From a virus, in IMG/VR virus record IMGVR_UViG_3300033141_004453, positions 1 through 55,936 of that record: DNA of 55,936 nt. One strand, written 5' to 3'. Positions 1-8,622 of this stretch are shown one piece after another. The notes under the pieces are model-generated. The model was given only the letters and a program-made list of their open reading frames with translations, was not told the DNA's origin and did no database searches. Position 1 is the stretch's first letter. The number at the start of each line of letters is the position of its first letter. The position numbers were made by a program, and so were the translations under genes.

Positions 1-111
1 CTCAAATGTCTTTTTCTCTTCATTGAATTCCTGTGGCATAGGGTTAACACTTTCCAGTGCCTTATACACTCTAACAAGTTTTTCGTCAGGAATATCTATT
101 GTTATTCTCAT
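1..111 (-). CDS. Small hypothetical protein, cut by window edge
   Basis: The first 37 codons of a minus-strand gene start at ATG 111, preceded by a good ribosome binding site (GGAGGAGC). The N-terminus (MRITIDIPDEKLVRVYKAL) has a short beta strand followed by an amphipathic helix. The family is not recognised. If the window is circular, reading continues in frame at base 55936 for ten more codons (CDCFYCIQIA) to a TGA at 55904-55906. That gives a 47-residue protein whose C-terminus has three Cys. It lies downstream of the zinc-ribbon gene at 2474-2996 and the fibre-like gene. Confidence 0.6.
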   Translation of the reverse strand, partial: MRITIDIPDEKLVRVYKALESVNPMPQEFNEEKKTFE

Positions 112-155
112 TGCTCCTCCTTTTAGGTTTATTTATTTGTGCTCTTAACATTTTC

Positions 156-1982
156 TCATAAACTTTCTCCTAATTTATTTGAAACATAATTAAAACAAAT
201 TCCATGCAATTCAACGGTATCTGATATTGTGTCCTGTGCGTCGGCAGACAACCTTGTTAATCTAAACATAATGCTTACGTCTGTTGGACTTGGAGCGTTA
301 ATTCCAGTAATATCTGTGACGACAATTCCATTAGCAGTTGCAGATGCGGCATCAACAACAGTCAGGGTTTCTTCTGCTCCCTGCGTTGTGTCTTCATCTT
401 CAGCCAACCACCTGTATTCTAATTGCCACTTTACATTTCCTGTTGAGGCTGAACTCCAGCCGATTCTTATTGTTACTCCTTCTGTTCTGTCCATATCATA
501 GGGCGGGGCTGTTCTCCAGCTGACACTTTCCTGATTTGCCTCAACTCCTTCATTGCTAAACTGCCATGCTGCAGTTTCCAGATTTCCATGAGAAACTTCT
601 GTTGCTGGCTTTGCACCAGGTGCTTTAATCCCTGCTGTATCTATCCATAAATCCCTTAAAACTCTCGCTGTCCCGACGAGGGTTAATTCTCCATTACTTG
701 AAAATGTAGCATAGTTTGTTGTTCCACCAAACTCGCTTGTCCCAAAAAATTCTGTTAATCTTGAATTAATATCTCCGCCGACTTGAAAATAAGTAAAGGT
801 TCCGTTATTGTTTGTTCCCTGGAATTTGATTGTATGTGTACCAGATAATGTCTTCCTACTCCAGCCAAATATTAGATTGTTATATACTGCAAGCATTTCG
901 CTGTCAGAACCATCTCCACCAACATAGAAATCACCTCCAGTATTATTTCCAATTCTCAAATATCCCGTCCCATTTGCCTCCAAAATAACATCCCCATTCG
1001 CACTTATAGGGTCAAGATATAGTATAGAACTTGAAGTATAAAGTTTGATGTATCCTTTGTTTGATGAATCAATGTAGAAATCCATATAAGTGTTGCCTTC
1101 TGCCGCTCTTCTCCAAAGTCTTAATTTCTTTCCGTTTTCATCATCTCCTACATCACTTTCTGCAAATAATTCAATGTCTGCTTCGGCGTTTGGCATTAGG
1201 TTAAGAGTTGAGCCGTCCCAGTCAAGCAGTGTCATTACTGTTGAATGAGCATTTAGAGTATCTGATATTAAGTAATTAGATACTGATACATAAGATGAAT
1301 ACATATAGTTTACCCCTACGATATTGTTTGAGTTTAGGTCCAAATCTGCATCTTCAATTTCAATAAAATCAGGAGTTCCTTGAGTCCAACTTATTCTCCC
1401 AGTAGTGCTTGACAAACCAATGTATGCCCCACTTTCCACATTCATTCTATAACTATGCAAATTCAGGTTTGTACTAAAACTTATTTCATTCTCATTTCCA
1501 TCCCAAGAAAACAAGGAAGTTCCGTCTGCGGCATTATAATTATCCGACTTAATACTTCCAGCCTCAACATCAACCCAATTTGTCAAACTATTTGCATCTT
1601 GTCCATTCCAATCATTATATACATAAATAGGATTTCCAGATTCTCCATAAACATAATCCGTATATAATAATGTAGAATGAATCTCTTGAATATATCCATA
1701 ATCAAATCTATGGTCTGCTTGACCAAGCGTTGTCTGCAAATCTGTTGCAGGATAAATATATGATGCAGGAGCCAACTTAACATTAACACCAGAACTTATT
1801 TCAATATTCCCAGCTCCATCCCAAGAAAATAAGTTAGTGCCATCATTTGCATTGTAGGTATCTGTATTAAGTGCTTCTACTGTTATTATGTTGTCCGTTG
1901 TTGCTCCTGCATCTGTAACCTGTTGAAGAGAAGGTAATTCCTTCAAACTATTCAAAATTGAATCAAATTTCACCTTAACCAT
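156..1982 (-). CDS. Fibre-like virion protein with repeats
   Basis: This is a 608-residue protein. The ATG at 1982 directly follows the stop of the upstream gene and has GGGAG just upstream; an ATG at 2003 is less likely. The N-terminal half carries degenerate repeats of the type YNANDGTNLFSWDG (near residues 45, 155 and 240), typical of elongated phage fibre shafts rich in Asn, Gly, Ser and Thr. The last ~110 residues form a beta-rich module with several Asp/Thr stretches, resembling a tip or carbohydrate-binding domain. No catalytic motif is seen. Its place between the portal cluster and the prohead protease, away from the tail genes, means it could be a head fibre rather than a tail fibre. 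The fibre-like class is fairly secure; the exact role is inferred. Confidence 0.6.
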   Translation of the reverse strand: MVKVKFDSILNSLKELPSLQQVTDAGATTDNIITVEALNTDTYNANDGTNLFSWDGAGNIEISSGVNVKLAPASYIYPATDLQTTLGQADHRFDYGYIQEIHSTLLYTDYVYGESGNPIYVYNDWNGQDANSLTNWVDVEAGSIKSDNYNAADGTSLFSWDGNENEISFSTNLNLHSYRMNVESGAYIGLSSTTGRISWTQGTPDFIEIEDADLDLNSNNIVGVNYMYSSYVSVSNYLISDTLNAHSTVMTLLDWDGSTLNLMPNAEADIELFAESDVGDDENGKKLRLWRRAAEGNTYMDFYIDSSNKGYIKLYTSSSILYLDPISANGDVILEANGTGYLRIGNNTGGDFYVGGDGSDSEMLAVYNNLIFGWSRKTLSGTHTIKFQGTNNNGTFTYFQVGGDINSRLTEFFGTSEFGGTTNYATFSSNGELTLVGTARVLRDLWIDTAGIKAPGAKPATEVSHGNLETAAWQFSNEGVEANQESVSWRTAPPYDMDRTEGVTIRIGWSSASTGNVKWQLEYRWLAEDEDTTQGAEETLTVVDAASATANGIVVTDITGINAPSPTDVSIMFRLTRLSADAQDTISDTVELHGICFNYVSNKLGESL

Positions 1983-1983
1983 T

Positions 1984-2262
1984 TTATACCCAACTCCCAA
2001 CATTAATTAATTGATTGTTAGAGTAAGTTAAAACCCTTACGAAACTTCCTGTAGAGTAGTGTTTTACAATACTACCAATTTCACTACCTGTAGAAATGCC
2101 TGTTGCTGTTCCTGATGTAATGTATATAAGTTCTGTTGCATAATTGTAGCCAGCATCTAAAGGTTGTTCTCCAAAAGTAAAAGTTCCACTTACAGCAACT
2201 GCTCCTTCAGGTGTTATATGCATCATTTTTTGGTCAGGACTACCAATAATTTGTTCCGGCAT
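1984..2262 (-). CDS. Hypothetical small virion-associated protein
   Basis: A 92-residue protein starting at ATG 2262, behind AGGAGTG. A longer frame starting at 2277 would overlap the upstream stop. It is rich in Gly, Thr and Ser with a predicted all-beta character (segments such as GAVAVSGTFTFGEQ and GTATGISTGSEIG). It resembles small capsid-surface or fibre-base proteins in composition only. It sits directly before the fibre-like gene, with only one base between its stop and that ATG, so the two are probably translated together and may be structural partners. Confidence 0.5.
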   Translation of the reverse strand: MPEQIIGSPDQKMMHITPEGAVAVSGTFTFGEQPLDAGYNYATELIYITSGTATGISTGSEIGSIVKHYSTGSFVRVLTYSNNQLINVGSWV

Positions 2263-2263
2263 T

Positions 2264-2464
2264 TTACACTCCTTCACTATTCAAAATTTTTAATTCAGCC
2301 AATATCAACCATAATAAATAATTTGTTACAGTTAAATCGCCGTAATTAAAAGATGTTGGCTTTTTAAGGTTTGGATTTTTTATTTGACTACTTAACAACA
2401 TCATATCATCCATAAACTGTTGTAAGTTAATATTCTTCCTTTCTACTTTCTTTTTTCTTACCAT
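2264..2464 (-). CDS. Hypothetical 66-residue protein
   Basis: A short basic N-terminus (MVRKKKVERKN) is followed by mostly helical sequence ending in LLWLILAELKIL, which could be an amphipathic helix used for assembly. The gene ends within the ribosome binding region of the next gene, indicating translational coupling in the head operon. The family is not recognised. Its position between zinc-ribbon proteins and the fibre gene suggests a minor structural or assembly role, which is inference. Confidence 0.45.
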   Translation of the reverse strand: MVRKKKVERKNINLQQFMDDMMLLSSQIKNPNLKKPTSFNYGDLTVTNYLLWLILAELKILNSEGV

Positions 2465-2473
2465 TTCTTTTCT

Positions 2474-2800
2474 TTAACTCCCTTTTTCATTAATTTCAAT
2501 AAATTCAAAATGTTGCCTTTTTCTTGATGTACTAGCATTATTACCTCTAACAGTAGCATCAAATTTTCTTTCACCTTCAATAAATGCCCTTGTTCCCCAT
2601 AAGGCATCACCAACTCCCTGCATCATTGCCATTTGTTTACTTACTCCACCACTACCTGTAAAATCCTCCCATTTTCCAACAACCTTTACATCCTCATTAT
2701 CTAACGTGTTGTTTCTACTATGACATTGATGTACAAAATCTAAAGTAAATCTATCAACATTAAACCTTTGCTGACATCTTGGACATATTTTAGTTACCAT
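2474..2800 (-). CDS. Zinc-ribbon head-operon protein
   Basis: This 108-residue protein begins with a CPRC pair (MVTKICPRCQQRF). Further on are an isolated HQCH segment and a Gly-rich middle region, and the C-terminus is basic. The CxxC pair and Cys/His positions suggest one metal site close to the N-terminus. It is the second of two consecutive small zinc-binding proteins directly after portal-MuF. Small zinc-binding proteins after the portal are common in phage head operons, so a packaging or head-completion role is possible but not shown. Confidence 0.55.
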   Translation of the reverse strand: MVTKICPRCQQRFNVDRFTLDFVHQCHSRNNTLDNEDVKVVGKWEDFTGSGGVSKQMAMMQGVGDALWGTRAFIEGERKFDATVRGNNASTSRKRQHFEFIEINEKGS

Positions 2801-2996
2801 CTTTTACAACCTCAAAACCATTAGAAATAACTGGGCCACTAACCTTATTCTTATCCTCTCTTAATTTCCTTAACCTATCTGATATCTCCTTGTTCATACT
2901 GTCATTCCATAATTTCATACACTCTCCACAAATCCATACACCTCCTAATAATATAAATGCTTCTTTCCCACACTCACATTTTGGTCTTTGTTTCAT
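2790..2996 (-). CDS. Small zinc-ribbon protein
   Basis: A 68-residue protein starting at ATG 2996 (GGAG six bases upstream), whose start codon overlaps the portal-MuF stop. It carries CEC (Cys-x-Cys) and CGEC pairs about 20 residues apart (KCECGKEAF then WICGECMK), a compact four-Cys zinc ribbon, followed by a charged helix. It overlaps the next gene by 11 bases. Such ribbons bind nucleic acid or partner proteins; the function here is unknown. Confidence 0.6.
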   Translation of the reverse strand: MKQRPKCECGKEAFILLGGVWICGECMKLWNDSMNKEISDRLRKLREDKNKVSGPVISNGFEVVKDGN

Positions 2997-4981
2997 TTTA
3001 ACTCCGTTACAGGTACAACTGTACATCTACACATAGTATGAAGAGGAATATCAGGATGGTCATCTATAGGAAATATCTGTCCATTCAAACTTTCACATTG
3101 TGGACAAGTTCTTTCACCAATAGATGCAACCCATCTAATGTGTTTAATACCTTCATCTTTATAATGTCTAATAGCACCTTCATTAGCAACTCTTGTTACT
3201 TCACTTCTCGCTATCAATATACTTCTTATTTCCTTTGGTTTTATAATCTTTGGATTTCCTTTTTCATCTCTTAAAATTTTACCATTTTCAACAGCTAACA
3301 AATCTTTTGGACTTACTTTCTGAGAAATTTCCTTTTCAATATCCTTTATACTCCCTCCTTTCTTTATATTCCTATCTAAAATCTTCTTCAACTCTAATAT
3401 CTGGTTTTTAGATAATTTTCCTGCTAATTCTTCGGTTAGAGATTGAGCCGCCAACTTTTCAAACTTATCTTCCCTTATAAATTCAGATATTTTTTTAATG
3501 TAGTCCTTATAGTTAAATCCCAACCACTCTTCAATTGTATTATAGTTTTCAATCCCTTCGTAACAATGCGGACAAACATCATCTAACTCATGTAGTTGAA
3601 ATGAAGGACTTATGAATTGAGTTTGTGAAACTTGAGGCGTTTGTGGAGGTGTTTCATTTTGTCCTGGAACAATAGGTTGTGGTCTTTCTTCTTCTTTTTT
3701 TCTTTCCTCCTCCTCATTTTGCATCATTTGATTGTACTCATCTTCATTATAATCCAACATCTTAACTATATCTGCTTCAACTAATTTTGATAATGCACTA
3801 GAAGTTGTTGGTAGTTTTAAGATTTCCACTAACTTTGCCAACCTCTCATATTTTTCTGATGTTGATGGTCTTCCCCATTGAAATTCCACATGTACACTCA
3901 ATCCATTAGATTCCAATATCCTTCTAAATATATTTGTTTCAATCACCTTTTCTAACTCTGCTTGTATGGATTGTACTCTTCTCTCAAAAGCATCCATTTG
4001 CACTTTAGCCAATCCTTCTGGAACTTTGGCTTCTCCCATCAATACCGCAGGAACCTGAAAAATGTAAATTAGCATTTGCATATCAAACTCTAAAACTGCA
4101 TTGAACTTATCACCTATCTCCCCGAAATTTAATGCCTTAATATCAGTCAATCCATCAACAACCCATTCATGCTTATTATTCAACCACTCTAAATCCTTTC
4201 CATAAGAGGAAAAACTTTCTGGTGCAGGTTTATAATACTTTCCACCAAACACACCTCCTAATTTGATAACATAAGGTGAGTTGGCCTTCCTATTCATTAA
4301 CATATGCAAATCCTTTTGATTTTGAAGTAAGTTGTTGATGGTAACAAGCGCAGGATAAGCCACACCTAATCCATAAACCATATCACCAATTTTGTTAAAT
4401 CCTACATGGGCTATTTGATATGGTTTGAAGGAAATAACTTTCTCTCTATCAAAATTTTTAAATCCACCTTTATATTGATTATAACTCTCAACAACACCTA
4501 ATTTATCTCTTTTAATATACATATAATTAGCATTCAAAACCTTCATACCCTTTATACTCTCATTCTTTCCTCCTCCCAATTCTAAAAATCCATTTCCTTT
4601 CAATAGTGCTTCTTTTGTCCATTGCCTTAATAATGTATCAAAATTAACATCTTGCATGAAATCCTCAATAATCTTTTTTGCTCTCTCATCACTACATTCT
4701 ACATAAAATCCAGGACCAACAACAAAATCTACATACTTATCAATCACAGCAGTTAGAAATCCAAATTTCTTATAAAGCCCTTCAACTACACTAAAATCAA
4801 AAGGATGTTCCTCACCTAATTCTACTGGATACTTAATATCTTTTTTCTCCACCTCTCCTTTAAAACTTTCTGTAATATTATTCACACCTTTTATACTATC
4901 ATTTAAAATTAAAGGAGCATACTCTGTAGTATTTATAGATTCCGTAGTAGAATGACTTTTAAAAAAATCTTTTATACCCAT
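2993..4981 (-). CDS. Portal protein fused to MuF-type head protein
   Basis: This 662-residue protein combines two virion functions. Residues ~50-420 match an HK97/SPP1-type portal, the dodecameric ring at the capsid vertex for DNA entry: an N-terminal wing, the segment around IFQVPAVLMGEAK and the long helix before residue 400. A Pro/Gln-rich linker (~425-465) leads to a MuF-type domain (~490-662) with SEVTRVANEG, CPQC, an LNG turn and the closing HTMCRC signature. Portal and MuF are usually separate genes. The track-style start at 4987 is TTG; ATG 4981 is preferred. There is no clear ribosome binding site, but a TATA-like element lies ~40 bases upstream. Portal and MuF assignments are secure from motifs and operon position. 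Confidence 0.88.
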   Translation of the reverse strand: MGIKDFFKSHSTTESINTTEYAPLILNDSIKGVNNITESFKGEVEKKDIKYPVELGEEHPFDFSVVEGLYKKFGFLTAVIDKYVDFVVGPGFYVECSDERAKKIIEDFMQDVNFDTLLRQWTKEALLKGNGFLELGGGKNESIKGMKVLNANYMYIKRDKLGVVESYNQYKGGFKNFDREKVISFKPYQIAHVGFNKIGDMVYGLGVAYPALVTINNLLQNQKDLHMLMNRKANSPYVIKLGGVFGGKYYKPAPESFSSYGKDLEWLNNKHEWVVDGLTDIKALNFGEIGDKFNAVLEFDMQMLIYIFQVPAVLMGEAKVPEGLAKVQMDAFERRVQSIQAELEKVIETNIFRRILESNGLSVHVEFQWGRPSTSEKYERLAKLVEILKLPTTSSALSKLVEADIVKMLDYNEDEYNQMMQNEEEERKKEEERPQPIVPGQNETPPQTPQVSQTQFISPSFQLHELDDVCPHCYEGIENYNTIEEWLGFNYKDYIKKISEFIREDKFEKLAAQSLTEELAGKLSKNQILELKKILDRNIKKGGSIKDIEKEISQKVSPKDLLAVENGKILRDEKGNPKIIKPKEIRSILIARSEVTRVANEGAIRHYKDEGIKHIRWVASIGERTCPQCESLNGQIFPIDDHPDIPLHTMCRCTVVPVTELK

Positions 4982-5016
4982 ATTCAAAAAAACAAAACAA
5001 ATTTTAAAATACTATT

Positions 5017-5038
5017 GATTTAAATTATATAGTTTAAT
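5017..5038 (-). promoter_or_regulatory. TATA-like dyad promoter of portal operon
   Basis: A near-palindrome, TTAAATTATATAGTTTAA (5020-5037), lies about 40 bases upstream of the portal ATG. The same element recurs upstream of several other genes in this window. If it acts as an archaeal TATA box, transcription would start near 5003 with a leader of about 20 bases. Confidence 0.55.
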
Positions 5039-5048
5039 CTTTTTTCCT

Positions 5049-6368
5049 TTAAAACCCATCTATAAATGGTGTATAAACTTCCTCTCTACTCCCTTTTAAA
5101 TACCAACAAGCAAGAGCAAGAGCATCTGGATAATCATCATATCTTCCTTCAGGGTGGTGGATTTTTAGATTTCCACTACTACCAATCTCATATCTCAAAT
5201 CCAATAACTGAAACACTAATTTTTTATGGTCTGGAAATTTTAATTTTTGATTCATCAACTTTTTAAGGTTTGAGTATATATCCTCCTTAGTTTGTACAGT
5301 GAAACGAATTCCTTCAACCCTTTCCTCAGATAATGTTTCTTTTAACCAATCTTCTGGTCCTTCACCTTGTCCTGTCTTATCAATATACACTTTTTCAAAA
5401 TTATACTTTTCATCCAATACCTTAACCTTCCCCACAATTTCTCTTGGTCTGTTCTTCTCATAATAATCTATAAAATTCACTCTAACCTCATCTTTGTTTG
5501 TTATTTCTAACACTATAAACACACTTTCATCTTGTCCCATCCCAGCAACATCAACCCCTAAAATATAAGTTGAATCTGGATGAACAGAACCTATTGGGAT
5601 AGTATTATCAATACACTTCTCAACCAACTCCCTCTCAAAATAACAATCTCTGTCTGAAACAAAATTTCCATAAATCTCTGCTTGTACATACAAACTATTC
5701 TCTCCAAACTCTCTTATATCTTTCTCAATCTCTCTTATTCCTTCTTCTGAAAGGTAAGGATTATCCTTATAGTTGTAGTGAAAACATCCATAATCCTCAT
5801 CACCATTTTGTCCTCTAACCCATTTGTCCCAAACATCTCCCTTCCCCCATGGGGTTGTTGTCTCCCATGTCGGTGCTCCTTTATCATAAGTGAGTGGTTT
5901 GATAGCATTATCTGCACCCCTCTTAATAAACGCACTTTCATCCTTAAACACCCTATCATATGCCACACCCCTAATACTATTTGGATTATCCGCAGAACCA
6001 AAGTCTATAAAACTTCCATTCTTCCATATAATTTTTGGGTATGGAGAATGAACTACTTTCTCTATATCATCATAAACCTTTGCTCTTTCAACCAATTCTA
6101 TAATTTTATCAAACACAATCAAAGTTTGTTTGTAAGTAGGGGCTATTAAAATTTGTGTGGGGTAGATTTTCAAAACTGCCCCTCTAATCAACTCGCCCGC
6201 AATCATTTGGGACTTCCCACTCCTCCTTCCACAAACAATGATTTTGTGTTTGTGTTTTGACCGAAGAACTTCTGCTTGCTTCTTATGGGGTTTTTGATTT
6301 AGATATGCTATTTGAAAAAGTACAGGGTCAAAGAAATCTTTTTCACTAACCTTAATACCATTCTCCAT
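5049..6368 (-). CDS. terL: Terminase large subunit (TerL)
   Basis: The DNA-packaging motor ATPase/nuclease, 439 residues. Walker A is GRRSGKS (residues ~47-53) and the acidic Walker B-like element is VFKDES. The C-terminal RNase H-fold nuclease shows GVDVAG, then YIDKTGQG and a final Asp-rich DDYPDALA, the expected acidic triad. ATG 6368 has GGTGA five bases upstream; an in-frame ATG at 6380 also exists. The gene overlaps the HNH gene and lies just before portal-MuF, the standard HK97-type order. It acts at the portal vertex, translocating and cutting concatemeric DNA. Confidence 0.95.
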   Translation of the reverse strand: MENGIKVSEKDFFDPVLFQIAYLNQKPHKKQAEVLRSKHKHKIIVCGRRSGKSQMIAGELIRGAVLKIYPTQILIAPTYKQTLIVFDKIIELVERAKVYDDIEKVVHSPYPKIIWKNGSFIDFGSADNPNSIRGVAYDRVFKDESAFIKRGADNAIKPLTYDKGAPTWETTTPWGKGDVWDKWVRGQNGDEDYGCFHYNYKDNPYLSEEGIREIEKDIREFGENSLYVQAEIYGNFVSDRDCYFERELVEKCIDNTIPIGSVHPDSTYILGVDVAGMGQDESVFIVLEITNKDEVRVNFIDYYEKNRPREIVGKVKVLDEKYNFEKVYIDKTGQGEGPEDWLKETLSEERVEGIRFTVQTKEDIYSNLKKLMNQKLKFPDHKKLVFQLLDLRYEIGSSGNLKIHHPEGRYDDYPDALALACWYLKGSREEVYTPFIDGF

Positions 6369-6609
6369 ACTCTTCACCATCGTAATCCAACTCCGTTCCT
6401 TTCTCTATTTCTCTATCCTCATGGCATTGTTTACATAAGACCACAACATCACTCTCCTTCTCCTTCCCTAAACAATCATAATTCAGGTGGTGAACTTGTG
6501 TGGCCTTACCTCCACAATCTTCACATTCATAATTTGCACTTTCCAAAAATTCCTTCCTCTTTTCTTTCCATTCCTCACTACTTAAATATGCCTTATACTC
6601 ACTATTCAT
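6352..6609 (-). CDS. HNH endonuclease next to terminase
   Basis: An 85-residue HNH nuclease. Its features are CEDCGG, the VHHLNY core with the catalytic His pair, Asp-rich residues (ESDVVVLC) and a closing CKQCHED, giving the two CxxC zinc pairs of the HNH fold. HNH proteins beside the terminase are required for DNA cutting during packaging in several HK97-like phages, so a packaging role is likelier than a homing role. It overlaps both neighbours. Confidence 0.88.
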   Translation of the reverse strand: MNSEYKAYLSSEEWKEKRKEFLESANYECEDCGGKATQVHHLNYDCLGKEKESDVVVLCKQCHEDREIEKGTELDYDGEEYGEWY

Positions 6610-7006
6610 CTTTCACAACTATCCCTCCCTCTTCTAACTCTTTCTTTTTTGCCTCTTTCAATCTCTCTATAACCCTGTCAACTGTTGTGTCAATATTCAG
6701 ATTCACATTTTGTTGAACTGGTGGATACAAATACTTCATAAACTCTAAAATTCTATTCATCATTGTGTTTAAGTCTCTAATCCTTTCTCTCTTCTCCTTC
6801 ACCTTATTTCCTTTCTCTACTTTTTCCTCTTCTCTTAAAATCTTCCTTAAATGAACTAATATATCCTCTAACTCTCTAACACATCTTTCTTTTGTCCATA
6901 ATCTCTTCTTTGGAACTCCAGCTATCCTCCTCCTATACTCATCATCTTGCTCTCTTGTTCTATACTTTCCTCCAAATCCATAGTCCTTAATTCCAGACCA
7001 TCCCAT
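6602..7006 (-). CDS. Candidate small terminase subunit
   Basis: A 134-residue charged, mainly helical protein. It starts at ATG 7006; a TTG six bases earlier is less likely. The N-terminus has Gly/aromatic character (GWSGIKDYGFGGKYR). The middle holds a coiled-coil-like helix (RELEDILVHLRKILREEEK) and a second helix near residues 75-125. Its size, helical content and position directly before HNH-TerL fit a TerS that recognises DNA and feeds TerL. No sequence motif proves this, so the call rests on context. Confidence 0.5.
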   Translation of the reverse strand: MGWSGIKDYGFGGKYRTREQDDEYRRRIAGVPKKRLWTKERCVRELEDILVHLRKILREEEKVEKGNKVKEKRERIRDLNTMMNRILEFMKYLYPPVQQNVNLNIDTTVDRVIERLKEAKKKELEEGGIVVKDE

Positions 7007-7041
7007 ATTCAAAAATAATTAAATAAATTAATTTCTATTTT

Positions 7042-7524
7042 CTACTTTTCCTCCTTTTTCTTACTCTTTTCCTTCCTGTTTTTTACCCATTCCTCATAAT
7101 CCTTCATAGGCATAAACACACTTACATAATGTCCTCTTAACTTACATCTCCATTTCAATGTGTGGCCAATAACAACTTGCGTCCTTACTCCTTCAATCAC
7201 TTTGTCCTGCATATCTTCGGCATCCTCAACTAACTCAAACCTATCTATGTCACCATACTCTTCAAAATTACCAAAATCCAATTCTTCCACATCTTTCTCT
7301 CTTACATATCCAAACTTCCTTTCACTTTCCTTCTGTACTTTCTCCAACTTGTCCATAAAGTCCAATCTTGCACATCTCTCATCAAAAGGTCTATGAGCCT
7401 TCACAAACTCTTGTGATACCTCTGCAATCTTCTTATTAAAAATATCCTTTGCAGTCACTTCACCTAACTCTTGCATACTTTGTTTTTCTTCTTTTGATAA
7501 TGTCCTCACAATTCCTAAATCCAT
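7042..7524 (-). CDS. Hypothetical protein, 160 residues
   Basis: A charged protein with a strong ribosome binding site (GGTGAAAGGAGG) upstream of ATG 7524. The N-terminal half is helical. Residues ~115-150 look beta-rich (TQVVIGHTLKWRCKLRGHYVS) with His and Cys that could bind metal, and the tail is Lys/Glu. The family is not recognised. It lies between a coiled-coil protein and the candidate TerS in the early packaging part of the operon. Confidence 0.5.
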   Translation of the reverse strand: MDLGIVRTLSKEEKQSMQELGEVTAKDIFNKKIAEVSQEFVKAHRPFDERCARLDFMDKLEKVQKESERKFGYVREKDVEELDFGNFEEYGDIDRFELVEDAEDMQDKVIEGVRTQVVIGHTLKWRCKLRGHYVSVFMPMKDYEEWVKNRKEKSKKKEEK

Positions 7525-7548
7525 CTTTTCTTTTACCTCCTTTCACCT

Positions 7549-7836
7549 TTATGTTACTCCTGGTGGTGTTGGTTTATTCTTTATATCAACACCTTCAATC
7601 AATTGCTTCTTAAGGTTTTCAATCTTCCTCTTCTGCAACTTAATTTCATTTTCCAATTCTGCTTTTTGAGCCTTATAAACCCTCACCTTCTCCAAATAAT
7701 TCATCTTTAGACCTTTATTCAACATCAAATCATTATACTCCTGCAACCACTCCAAATGTTCTAATTCCTCTTCACATCTTTTAATTCCTTTTTCTGTAAA
7801 TTTTCTCTCACTTTCATTTAACTGCCTCTTTGTCAT
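7549..7836 (-). CDS. Coiled-coil protein
   Basis: About 95 residues from ATG 7836 (GGAGG nine bases upstream); in-frame ATGs also exist at 7842 and 7860. Almost the whole chain is predicted as an antiparallel coiled coil (ESERKFTEKGIKRCEEELEH then KAELENEIKLQKRKIENLKK) with a short Pro-rich end. It overlaps the preceding ribbon-helix-helix gene. Function unknown. Confidence 0.5.
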   Translation of the reverse strand: MTKRQLNESERKFTEKGIKRCEEELEHLEWLQEYNDLMLNKGLKMNYLEKVRVYKAQKAELENEIKLQKRKIENLKKQLIEGVDIKNKPTPPGVT

Positions 7837-7993
7837 CCTCATAATCCTCCTTTTCTTCAAATTTCAATCTATCAATCATCTCCCAATACTCATCCAACTT
7901 GTCTTGCACAAACCTACTTAACTTAAAACTCTTTCTTTGGTCCTTTAATCTTTCCTTTTGGTCTTTCCGTAGATTAATTGTCGTAATTACCAT
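7814..7993 (-). CDS. Ribbon-helix-helix-like regulator
   Basis: A 59-residue protein. It starts with a strand-like ITTINLRKDQ followed by two helices (QKERLKDQRKS and KLSRFVQDKLDEY), matching the size and order of a CopG/Arc-type ribbon-helix-helix DNA-binding protein. The Lys/Arg/Thr pattern on the first strand fits major-groove contact. A perfect 22-bp palindrome about 40 bases upstream could serve as promoter and/or operator. The 3' end overlaps the coiled-coil gene. Autoregulation is inference. Confidence 0.55.
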   Translation of the reverse strand: MVITTINLRKDQKERLKDQRKSFKLSRFVQDKLDEYWEMIDRLKFEEKEDYEDDKEAVK

Positions 7994-8030
7994 TAAATAA
8001 ACAAATAATTATTTATTTAAAAATATTTTG

Positions 8031-8052
8031 TATTAAATTATATAATTTAATA
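8031..8052 (-). promoter_or_regulatory. Perfect 22-bp palindromic promoter element
   Basis: The longest copy of the recurrent dyad; its core is TTAAATTATATAATTTAA and it extends symmetrically for 22 bp. It is centred ~48 bases upstream of the ribbon-helix-helix gene start and ends beside the ERCC4 gene stop. It is a TATA-like promoter candidate, and its symmetry also suits a dimeric repressor. Confidence 0.55.
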
Positions 8053-8053
8053 C

Positions 8054-8563
8054 CTACTCCTCCTCCCCTTCATCATCCTCCAATTCCTCTTCCAATTCCT
8101 CCACATCATCATCCTCATCATCCTCAACCTCTTTCCTCTTTTCCTTCTCTTCTTCAATCTTTTCCTTCCATCTCTCAAAAATCCTCTTCATAATATACCC
8201 TACTTGAATATCATCATCTACCATACATACACTCACTCCTTTCACTACCAAACTTGCTAACATCCCTAAAATAGAGTGGATATGGATATTTGAATTTCTA
8301 TCCTCTAACTTCCCACTTATCAACACGTAAATGTGAGGATATAAAAACTCCATACTCTCTATCTGCTCTTTTAACCTCCCATCAATAATACTACTACAAA
8401 AATCATCAATTGTTTTCCTCTCAACAATAACACCTTCAACACCCTCACACAAATAATCTCCTTCACTCAATCTCCTTTTCTTTACCTTCACATCCAATAA
8501 CTCCAACACCTCCTTCATAAACTCAGGTTCTCTATCATCCATGATGATTTTGATTCCTTCCAT
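8054..8563 (-). CDS. ERCC4 (XPF/Hef-type) structure-specific nuclease
   Basis: A 169-residue ERCC4-fold nuclease. It has the N-terminal acidic DDRE, then GDYL and the diagnostic VERKTIDDF (the ERK-x3-D signature), with downstream helix SSIIDGRLKEQI. Cellular XPF/Hef/Mus81 proteins add a helicase or HhH2 region. Here the nuclease domain stands alone with a highly acidic tail (runs of D and E from ~140). It probably processes branched or flap intermediates during replication or recombination. It has no HhH domain, so DNA targeting may come from a partner. Confidence 0.87.
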   Translation of the reverse strand: MEGIKIIMDDREPEFMKEVLELLDVKVKKRRLSEGDYLCEGVEGVIVERKTIDDFCSSIIDGRLKEQIESMEFLYPHIYVLISGKLEDRNSNIHIHSILGMLASLVVKGVSVCMVDDDIQVGYIMKRIFERWKEKIEEEKEKRKEVEDDEDDDVEELEEELEDDEGEEE

Positions 8564-8622
8564 CCTTCTATTATTAACATTCTTTCATTTAAATTATTTA
8601 TGTTTCTATCACTCACAATTCC

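Noticed and set aside
5778-6149. Plus-strand open frame within the terminase gene
   Set aside because: Antisense to TerL ATPase motifs; Cys/Pro/Phe-rich product without a recognisable domain.
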